Positions 47,217 to 64,000 of a stretch of DNA of 64,000 bases are shown here, one piece after another. Origin of the DNA: Bugulina stolonifera (taxonomy: Eukaryota > Bryozoa > Gymnolaemata > Cheilostomatida > Bugulidae); assembly GCA_935421135.1 (NCBI GenBank), contig OW285188.1, forward strand, positions 24,281,233-24,345,232, read 5' to 3'. The notes below the pieces were generated by a model, which had not been told where the DNA came from, did not search any database, and saw only the letters and a program-made list of their open reading frames with translations. The stretch's first letter is position 1; each line of letters opens with the position of its first letter. The translations under genes and the position numbers were made by a program.

Positions 47217-49519
47217 GTTGAGATGTAGTGATGTAAACCACCTCTGTTAAAGAGATTCCACCTCTCTACTGTTTAGAGCAGCAGAGCACTGTACTGCAGA
47301 CCTCACCAAGTCTCCACAGCTCTGTAGTAGGTGTATAGGTATAAGTGTATATATTTTATGATAAACAGTATAGTGTGTATTTACTATACCCTCTTTTCAC
47401 ACCCTGTGTATCGGCTCCCTTGCCGACTATAATACACACTAGATACCCAGTACTGTATGCATATCACAGAGCAACTAACTCCTATATACTATAGAGTAAA
47501 CATTATATATACCTGTAATAGCCTTTAGTGTACATTATAATATGCTGTATATACAAATAACGCTGGTGTGTATTGCTGTATGTACATTAGCTAGAAATAT
47601 TTGATATATATTAACCTTAGAGAAACAGCGTTTAGTCAATTGGGACAGAATTGAAGTGTCTAGGTAGCCCATAGGAATTGCTTTCCATTCATTATATATC
47701 AATGTTACAGTAGGACCCCCACAACTCTTACTATTATTAACCCACAATTTCACTTTAAATAACATACACTTGTATTATTTAGTATAAATACATTTACACA
47801 CGTACAATGTACATACAACACCTATGCTATCCCACACAAATATCGAGATGTATATTACAGTAGTACATACTATTCATGTATAATATACATGTATATACAG
47901 TTATACATACCAAGAGCGAGATAATATGTCTACCTATGCATTTGCAGCACTATTTATACTAATAGTTATGGCGTGTCAAGAGAGCTAATACATACTATAT
48001 ACATTTAATACACCTCCATTAGTAGTATGACTTCTTAACACTGAGAGTAAGGAGCTTAAATATAAACTATTGTAGTTATTAGCCGACGATATGAATCCGA
48101 CCAGAAATGATATTAAATGGTATATCTCTGTAAATGTTAACAATGACTTATAATACAAACAATAACACTACAGCTCTCAGGTGAAATGTTATTATACTAA
48201 GTCAGTATGGACTAGCAAAGGGTGCAGACCCATTTCAATACTTTTGATAATATATACTAGTGAAGATTATTATATATTTATGTTATGAGTTTAATATACG
48301 TGTATCTATATGTGTTATATATCAGCATGCACATTTGTAACAGAAGAGGAAATTGCATCACATAGCATTGGTACACCTGTTAGTATAGTAAAAGGGCATA
48401 ACCAAGGTTAAGTTTCATAAATGCACACTTTGTATGTGTAATGTACATTGTACATGTATATTACGGTATATTCCGTTACATTAATTATGCATAATAATAT
48501 ATTATTATGGATCAAAGTTGAATCAGCACTAGGTTGGCATCAAATTTTTAGTTAACTTGGGTTGAGTTAGGTTGAAACATCGGACTCATTTGACTGCATA
48601 ATGCTATTGAAGATATTGTATTAGAGTTTTGTATTATTTCATTGAATATCATAGACAGGGGTAGGGTTAGGTGAGCATTGCCTACTGTATACATGTACTA
48701 TAGAATATTCCTGTTCAAACTCTGCAGGAGTAAACTAGTGTTCTCCGGAACACATTCTAATACTTATGGGAAAGTGACTAAAGTTATAATAAATAAACAC
48801 TATTATAATATATTGCACCACTAACCTGAGAGCCTATGGTAGCAGACATGTCTAGTAGCTGACGACAGCAGAAGTACCAGCAGGTCGTGCCGTGACTTCT
48901 GGTGAGGAAATGCTGAGAGGGGAGACAACACTCACACACTAACAACAGGCACTTTGGTAAGGTTGGGTGGTGGAGGAACAATTAGGGCTGGGTAGGTTAG
49001 AGAACACGGTCTATAACAAATATGCACACACATGTACATGACAACTACTTTGCATGGAGGAAATCATAGACATACACTACTAGATATACAGAACATGTTT
49101 GTACTGTAAATTTATTGAAATTTTCACAATATTCCTTTCCAAAAAAATATGTTTGATAAATAATCAAATAATGAAAGATATAATGCAAGAATAGAGTAGT
49201 CAGAGAGTAGAGTGAGCTGTGATGAATGAGTATGTAGAATACAATTCATACCTCAACCCTATACCTGTAGCACCCAGACCTGTACTGAGTAGAACAGGTC
49301 AACACAGAATTGTGATAAAATGATGACAATCATGTAATTATTTAATTAATTACTTAGTTGGCAAGCTCCCTGTTCCCATGTACGGCTGCTACTGATGATG
49401 TCAAGTAAGGTATTATCACTTTAAGTAATGGAATAATGTAATAAAACTATTCACACAGAATATACATATCACACAATCATATGACATGTAACTACACATC
49501 TCCCACACCTTTAGCAAGG

Positions 49520-52500
49520 TCAAGGTCGTTGAACATTTGAACTAATCACAGATCTGGAGGTATGGTGAGCTGACTTGGTTCTACCTTTCTGTTTGGTAGG
49601 ATAGCAAGAACCAGAGGTACCTTTTGCGTGAGGAGCTGAACGAGCACGGTTTGAGAGTTGTCTGTCACTGTCAGGTCTATTCAACTGCTCCCTCTCTCGT
49701 AACTTAAGGAGGGCGGAGTTTGTGGACTGCATGTGGAGACCTTTCAGAACAGAGTTCTCTTTCATACATCTCTCCAGCTTGTCCTTCAGTGCATGGTTCT
49801 CACGGTAGAGTGCAGCACTTTCAGGCTTATGGTTTCTACAAATGTACACAAAGTCATAGTCAGTATATATGGACAGGGAAGAACAATTCCTAAATAAACA
49901 GAGGAATTGACCTGTTATAGTTACACAGTTGAATCTAGAGCCATATAGAAGTCAAGGTGAAAATAGAATACTAATACTAATCATGAAATCATAGTGACCA
50001 CATTAACGAGTATTGATATTAATGCAAGAAAGAGCAATACATCTATTCACTGCTGATTTATATAATTCTACATAATAGCAACATAATATTCTATACTACA
50101 TGGAGATATACATGACGTACATTGAAAATGAGATGCCATTTACCCCATTAGTTTTTGTGAAGCCTCGTTCTAGAGTTCACGAGGTAAAACAGCTAAAGGT
50201 TGAATATACACCACCGTGCCTCACATCCAACTGGTTGGCGATAGTGAAGGCCTATGTGACTACACACACAATGTGTTTATTTATACCTACATGTAGTATG
50301 TTATCTGCAGTACATGGCTAGAATAATGCCATGTGTCATTAACCTTACTAAGATTACTGATATACTCATGACTGAGCACTCCAACCACATATGTTACAAT
50401 AACTAGTAGAGTGGTAGCAGAGCTGTGGAGTGTACGTTTACTCACGTAGCTACTTGCTCAGCCAATACACTACTCTCCTTGTGTATCTTCCACAGCTGTT
50501 TCTGCAGCAGAACAACCTGCTTCTCCTTCTCCCTCAGCTCCCTCTTCAGTCTCTCCACCAATGCTTCTGATGATGTAAAGCTAGAGAATTTCTCATTGGA
50601 CGGTTTCTTGAAGCCATCAAAAGCTCTGAAATACACAGAGAGACCTATGCCAAACCCAACAAGACATTTGGAGGAGAACAATGACCTACTCTATGAATTA
50701 GAATGGTAAATTGAACAATATCATAAGTACATCTACATACTTGGGAGGGTTTTCTGGAGTTTTCCAAAAGGCAAGCTGTTTGCTCAGCTCACATTTAGTG
50801 AAGGGTGTTGATATGTCTGGTTCTTCATTTATTAGATCCTAGTTATGACAAATAAATACAGAGTTTTAGTGTCTTCACGACCTAAGTTTCAGGCACAGGG
50901 CAACTTGATCAAGAAAGATCGCCCAAATGGAATGCAGAACCCTATGTCCTTGTCCTGAGCTAGGGATGATTTGCTCCGACCGAGCAATATCACAACAAGT
51001 GGTATTTCCAACCTAGGCAAGTCCAGAGGTAAAGAAAGCTCTAATCAACACAAAAAATTTCAATACACTAGAGTACCACAGCATTACCAGTATAGAGTTA
51101 TCTTCCCTTCAATGCAGTGTAAACACAAGGATTACAATCAACAGTCAATGGCAATGAAGATGCCCCTAAATATCTACCTCTAGATCTCCAACTTCTTGAA
51201 CTTTCTCTGCCTCCTCCTCTTCTTCTTCCTCTTGATTTACATGCACATCGTTCTGCAGATCACACAACCATGTATAATCATACAATATGTATTAGTACAT
51301 GTTGTATCTACAAATGTACGCACTACATGTGTATATGTATCAGTACATGCATATACATTATATATTATGTGTATAAACGTGCTATGTAATATGTATGTAT
51401 AGTATACATGTAGTTAATATATGTATATACAAAATCGTACATGCTTTGCGTACACATGTACATGCATATCAGGATAAATTATCACTGATAGATATACACA
51501 CAACATACAAGTTTATAATTTTTTCCTAGTTACCACCACATACAGTACATGTATTATAAGCAGATGATTGCATACAAACCATAAACATATGCTATACTCG
51601 TATATTGTGTCTATAATACATACTCACTCCTCCATAAACACTGTTACTACGAAAACATCTTTGTATATTCTATCTACATTCAGGTGTCCGGTAGTGCATA
51701 AAAGGAGAAGATAACTTTAATTTACAACAATACTGTCCATTGATGTGTCTCTCTGTACATATATAATTGATGTGATTGAAATTATTAGCTAACTTACCAG
51801 TCTCAGGTAGAATGAAGAACATCGTTGACTGATCTGAAACACCAGCATAAACAATAACACAGTGTAGTGCACAACATTTGATATATATTGCATAAATTGG
51901 AATGTATTTGTAGTAATAGGCAAGCTTGACAACATGGGAGGTTGTTCTACAGATTAATAGACCTAATAGTCTATCTACTATTCAACACATACATGTACAA
52001 TACATGTATACAGACTTCAGATTATAAACTGAGGCCATAATAAACATTAAAGAGATCATTGTGAGCTTACAAAATACTAACCTTGGATTAAGCTGATTAA
52101 ATTGGATTGCTTCATTTTACTTCTACAATTTGGTTTACAGATTTGTACATGTTACCAATGTACATATAGAAACGATGTATAAAACTGCACGTATGTCTAG
52201 ATTGCATATTGTAAATATTGCTCACCGACTGTTTTCCAGAAGAATTGGTACGATTATTTACATCAATATACTTTTGGGATCTCATCATATTTGTCTTTTG
52301 CTGATTCCGCTTGTCACATAATTTTTTGAACTGAAAATAGAATCAAATATTAGAGAAAGGAAACAGCATCAATCTCCAAAATTTAATTTAATCTAATGAG
52401 GTATCAACGTTAAATAGTTTCTAGTGGCTTCCCACATCTATTATGTTTCTGTTATGTTATTGTCACTCCCAAGCATATACATGTAGCTGTACTACATTAT

Positions 52501-52868
52501 TTGGTGCTGTAATATGAATACGTCAACCAGTTCTTACAGTCGATAAGTTGGTACTACTCCTTAGCTTAGCTACACATCGTATCCATCCTTTATCCTTCAC
52601 GTCGTAAGAAAATTGCTTGACTACTTGAGCTGCCTGTAATTGACAAATTATATTTGAGGAACAATGCAGAGGAAACTGCGGGGTAGTTTTGGTACTAAGA
52701 ACAAGTCACTAATATTGCACAGTTCAGAGAGGCACTCGAAAATAGCATAGTGCACCAAATAAGCAATGACCTTACCAGAAGTTTTTGAGGTGACCCAAGG
52801 ATGTCCCCATTTGCAATAGTATATTTTCTTGGTGTTGAAACCTGACTATTGGTATTTGCTTCAGGCAT
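49520..52868 (-). CDS. Unrecognised coiled-coil protein (332 aa)
   Basis: Eight exons in phase: 52868-52776, 52633-52538, 52330-52226, 51833-51798, 51252-51178, 50838-50741, 50625-50446, 49835-49520. N-terminus MPEANTNSQVSTPRKYTIAN; then a basic region (KKLCDKRNQQKTNMMRSQK); an acidic run of seven glutamates near residue 120; a segment DISTPFTKCELSKQLAFWKT; then a heptad-rich coiled coil (LVERLKRELREKEKQVVLLQ, and later LYRENHALKDKLERCMKEN). A basic Ser/Thr-rich tail ends SSNVQRP. Cytoskeletal or centrosomal coiled-coil proteins look like this, but I cannot name the family and assign no function. It is head to head with Arp3, 995 bp apart. Confidence 0.75.
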
Positions 52869-53863
52869 ATCTTAATGTTTGCAGACACATGCACAGTCAC
52901 ACCAATCTCTAAAGAAATATCAAAATTCAATAAAATATACTTATATTAATCCTAATTAGAGTAGATGTAGTAGATACCATTACCATTACATTCACAGATC
53001 GTAGTTACTTACACACATGTAATTAATATTACAAATTACTAGAAAACAAATCAGATTTACAAGTGTTGGATGTGATACCAAAGAGAGTGAAACTTAGCTA
53101 ATGCTAACAATCAAACATTTTGCCTAGTACTTATACTATACTAATACTTGTCTTGATACAAATACTACCACAAACACAGTCATGACAGTGACAATACTTC
53201 TTTCTTTCGTGATGTATCTCTAATTACATATTCCTAATAGCTGTAGTGTCTATAATCGCAACTAGTATGGCTGCAAAAATAAACATTATATATATAACTT
53301 TTAAGGTTTGCAAAGAATATTATTATTTATAACAAACATGTCTCTACCAACCATATCCCCTTGAGCAATCACACAATTATAGATGAAATCTCGTGTTGAT
53401 ATCAAAGTGAAACTGCTTCTCGTGTAGCTGCGTTACATTGATGTATAGTCGCAAAAAGATTCATTAAAATATCTCCAAAAATAGACAAATTAAACTAGTT
53501 TATTTTTTTATAAAGTTATTTATAGACATAATTGCGTTTAATTTCAATATTATTTTAAAAACAACGTATTTTGAACGTTGAGGTAAAAACCTCAAGGAGA
53601 ATTGGAAGTATGACTAAATTAATACACGGTTGTTTATATTTTCTATGGAACCTAAAGGTATCGGTAGTTGGTATGTATATTTCGGAATTCTGGAACGACC
53701 TATTATAATTATCCATGACCGGTTCGCACCAACTGCTTCCGGGTATCGAAGAGAGGAGGAACTGAGGAGGTCGAAAATAAATGGTTGCCTTGGTGGAAAA
53801 TTTTTAAACTGTTTTTGAAAGTTCACATTCCATTGTTGGTGATTAAGATATATTTGACAAATT
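52869..53863. promoter_or_regulatory. 1 kb head-to-head region between the coiled-coil gene and Arp3
   Basis: Divergent start codons at 52868 (minus) and 53864 (plus) bound this region, so it should hold both promoters and 5' UTRs. It is AT-rich with a CG-containing patch near 53680-53760. No TATA box is obvious close to either ATG. Confidence 0.5.
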
Positions 53864-59418
<5,555 letters not shown>

Positions 59419-60631
59419 GTACGCAATGTTTTTGACAATATTCTCTACTTCCTAAAACACAACCGGATAAGCTATGCTGATATTTATAACACGAGTTTGC
59501 TATACAAACCTGTATTTGTAAGTAGGAGACAAGTGTAACTTTAGGATTGACTCTTGTATAATTAGTTGACGATATAAATCACTGCGGGCCATGCTCTTCT
59601 CTTACATGATGGTTAATACTACCATATAGTCCCTCAGTTCCTACTATAACATCTGAAGTTAGCTAATATATACCATATACTTGGACATCTGGGGAGATGC
59701 CAGGACCTCCAATAACTCTTGTGTATTTTCACATTTTTATAATGTTATATTTTTTAATGTTTGGCATACTATACTGTCATCTACTCTCTCTAACTCTATC
59801 TATGTCAGTGTCACATGACATGAGCTGTCATATCAAACAGCACTGAACAAATAAAAAAATACTGATTCTTTTGTTTTGATCATAACCATTTATAATTCAA
59901 TATTACCACCTTATAAATAATGCAATACACATCTAGACACTTTCAAACTGAATCTTGTCTATTGCTTTATTTTTATTCACTTCTTTTGTCTACTATTTTA
60001 ATGTGATTAATTTATTCCAATATTCCCATGGTTAACTTTCCCATCAATTGCCTAAATCCCAACAGTAATTTTTTGTATTGTTTGTTAAACTGTCAAACAT
60101 TAGGCTGTATTTGGATGTTGGTGGGAAATTAGATGGTGAAGGTCTCAGTGGAATCACAATCTAATCACATTGACAATTGACTCACTCTCTCATCATGTAA
60201 TATGATATTCCATTAACAGCCATTACATGCCAGTGTAGATTCACTACATGGAGAGTGATTATATATTAATTATGCTGCTCAATAGTTGTTTAGTGTCACT
60301 GTATAATAAATTAATAATTCTAGCCTTGAGACCTAAAGAGTATCTCCCCTTTATCAGTAATGATGCAAATAGCCTGTGGCTCTGTTCCTTAATTGCTAGA
60401 TGTACTGTATAATAACATCAGGTCATTACTGCTAATATTGATACAAGAGGAGAAAAATGAGATTTATTGGTCTACTAATTGAACATTCTCTGAGCTATTA
60501 GACAAAATAATTACATCTATAACAATACTGTAAAACTATTTACAAATATATAATAATTATATAACTTGATATCATATGAATATATTATAATAAAATAATT
60601 AAAAAGTAAAAAAATAATATATAAAAAGCTG
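59419..60631. other. 1.2 kb tail-to-tail spacer between Arp3 and the NK1 homeobox gene
   Basis: Contains AATAAA for Arp3 (59850-59855, plus) and for the homeobox gene (60463-60468, minus). AT-rich, no gene seen. Confidence 0.65.
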
Positions 60632-61931
<1,300 letters not shown>

Positions 61932-61985
61932 GTATCTACCTGTCAGATGTGATGCAATGAAGTGGAGTAAGCAAATGTCTACAAA

Positions 61986-61993
61986 TTTATATA
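61986..61993 (-). promoter_or_regulatory. TATA box of the NK1 homeobox gene
   Basis: TATATAAA on the minus strand, 55 bp upstream of the start codon. Transcription would begin near 61955-61965, leaving a short 5' UTR. This fits a tightly regulated developmental gene. Confidence 0.5.
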
Positions 61994-64000
61994 TACTCTC
62001 TAAATTAATAGGTGCAAAGAACTGGTAGTATTTAGACTAGATTTATATAAAAAGATTATGATGAAGTCAAGCTCTTATTGGTCAATTAGGAATGATGAGT
62101 TAGATAGGGTTGTTATGGGGCGTGACCAATAGCTACTGGGCTTTGATGCAGCCTTGAAGAGTTGAAGTGCTAAAAGGTGTTGGTTTTAATTAGAAGCCAA
62201 CCACATCAAAGTACATACTGATTTATTCAATATGAAAGCAACAAAACAATCTAACCACACTTACCACTGCATTGTCATACCAAATTAATTTGTTAATTCC
62301 TCATTATTCTAATAAACCAATTTAAACATATGCTTAAAGCTGGCCTCTTCTAAAACAAGTTGCAAGCTGATTGGTTTTATCACATGGTTTTTTATTTCCC
62401 TATTGATTACAGGTAATTAATATAATCAAATGATGTTGTCTTCATGTGGTTTTTTAAACAGTTGAAAAGTGGTAAGAATGCAGCTTATGGCACTCAATTC
62501 ACACTGACTAATTAAGGCAGACTAAACTAATTAATAGTTCTAGTGATTAGCAGGTTTTGTTTACTGTAAAATATTAGGAGTAGTCATTGTTCATAAACAC
62601 CTGGAAGTTAAGTTGTTACTCTTTATATAAATGGTATTGTTATTGTTAATTTTTATAAAGCTAAATCTCTAATATATTATAATACAAGTATGTTGGTTTC
62701 AATGGGTTTTTGTAAAAATAAAACTGGAGTAGGATTAATTTTATGCTATTACTATTTTTAGTTTTGCTTGCAGCCAAACATTGGTATGGTACATTCTGTC
62801 AGTAATAGGCCTAGCCAGAAATCTGTCATCTATTGTCTCCGCTATCCTTGACCTAGCCTGTGAGCACCAACATCTATTTATGTACATGTAATAGTAATAC
62901 TACCTACTTATAGATGTAAGTCGTACAATTAAACCACTAGCGAAACAAACAGAAATTTTGATGTTGGTATTTCTGGTAAATTACCTTTAAAACTACCAAG
63001 TATTGTACATGTATCTCTATCACATGAACAGTCGTGTACTTATGTATGTATGTGTGAATCTTGCTATGCATAATATCTTCCAAACTTCACTTCTTCAGTG
63101 TTCTAAGCCGAGCTACGGAGGTCCCCGCCCTCATTTCTCGATAATTTACCAGCACTGTAGAGACTAATGGGGCCAAGGCAAGGTTAGCCAAAGGTCAAGC
63201 AGTTTACTAGTACAGAGTATATGTAGATAGTGACTCCAGAATCTGCAAGATAAAGCAAAGATATTAGGCCTTGTTGACTCAACCATATGTCCTGATCGGA
63301 AATTAATACTTTTTATGACCAACACAAAGAGAAACAGCTTATTTTCGTCAATGAGCAAATTAAAATGGTTCAAAATGGCGGAAATGTAAGCGCATCTCTT
63401 GTTTTGTCTCACGAGCTAGCAGTCATCACAAGTCATAAAGTCACATTAACTCAAGCAGTGGAGCAAGAAATTATTTAATTATGAACAATATTCTCGGATC
63501 GATGCAATTACCTCGACCACCATCCACTTTGAAAATGCCTGACAATACATTAAACACCAAACAATGAAAGTCATCTATAATCAAACATGTATAAAAAGAT
63601 GCGATGTTCCCCTGGGTATATATAGTTGAGTGAGCAGTCACAAGCCAGGATATTATCTCGTCGGCACAAAAATCATTGCTGACTGCTATAATAATGAGAT
63701 TCTAATCCACAAGAGATGTTTATCTTTATTCACACACTGTCACTAATTTCTAAACAACTTAAAACAAATTAAAAAAATGACTGCATACAAAGTCAATGCC
63801 AGTCTATTAATAATGGTGTAGCACATAAATAGATGAACGCTGTATATAATACTATAACTTATATCGTGTCTTTTATATCTGCCGCCATTCGGAACCATGT
63901 GTTGTTTTCAACAATATATAGTTAGTGGGCCATGCAGTTTTGGAGCCATCATGCTGTATAAGACAAACTACACTTTCATTACTAACCTTTTGCAATCATT
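61994..64000. other. 2 kb upstream of the NK1 gene to the right edge
   Basis: No gene recognised. It contains repeated TAATTA/TAAT words (62281-62551) typical of homeodomain binding sites, though the AT-rich base makes this weak. On the plus strand, TATAAAAAG (63592-63600) and TATATATAG (63618-63626) could belong to a gene starting further right. The frame at 63164-63412 shows no domain. Confidence 0.4.

Larger units (their letters stand above)
42415..49519. other. 7.1 kb AT-rich region upstream of innexin 3
   Basis: No complete gene seen. It holds the two distant candidate first exons of innexin 3 and alternating TA/CA/TG stretches at 44230-44360. It also holds a small ATG-plus-donor candidate at 48866-48828 (MSATIGSQ) whose phase does not fit innexin 3. 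Likely promoter and intron sequence plus the 3' UTR of the coiled-coil gene (AATAAA, minus, 49111-49116). Confidence 0.5.

Noticed and set aside
48828..48866. Fourth alternative first exon of innexin 3 (MSATIGSQ then GTTAGT)
   Set aside because: It ends in phase 0, which does not match the phase 2 acceptor exon.

Overview
The window is animal nuclear DNA, AT-rich, with many spliceosomal GT-AG introns and the standard code. Nine protein-coding genes could be assembled exon by exon. The best clues to the host are three innexins with the paired-cysteine extracellular loops and YYQW motif, an NK1-class homeobox gene and ordinary bilaterian housekeeping genes (Arp3, SIRT7, ARMC7). The innexin sequences look most like those of spiralian invertebrates (molluscs, annelids, brachiopods and relatives). 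That placement is an inference from motif style, not from a database search.

Layout. 1-13.6 kb, minus strand: a tandem pair of hnRNP A/B-D-like RNA-binding protein genes with matching exon structure; the downstream copy runs off the left edge. Intron 2 of the upstream copy holds a 4.1 kb element bounded by inverted repeats and TTAA. 13.6-16.7 kb: gene-poor and rich in fold-back and dispersed repeats. 16.7-24.2 kb: ARMC7 (plus) and SIRT7 (minus), tail to tail with 317 bp between stop codons; SIRT7 introns carry minisatellites. 24.2-28.2 kb: intergenic, with a complete 440 bp hAT-type MITE and its 8 bp target duplication. 28.2-30.5 kb: a small single-pass membrane protein I do not recognise. 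31.2-42.3 kb: a head-to-tail cluster of three innexin genes, the third with candidate alternative first exons reaching to 47.2 kb. 42.4-49.5 kb: mostly empty. 49.5-52.9 kb: an unrecognised coiled-coil protein gene, head to head with Arp3 (53.9-59.4 kb, complete, 418 aa). 60.6-61.9 kb: an NK1 homeobox gene with a TATA box, then 2 kb of upstream DNA to the right edge.

The genes do not form an obvious pathway; this is a normal animal neighbourhood of housekeeping, gap-junction and developmental genes. The points most worth a second look are the candidate alternative N-termini of the third innexin, the intron tract shared by the two hnRNP genes (more alike than the neighbouring exon, and containing a candidate stop-bearing cassette exon), and the TTAA-bounded 4.1 kb element. 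All gene models are hand-spliced from sequence and lack transcript support.
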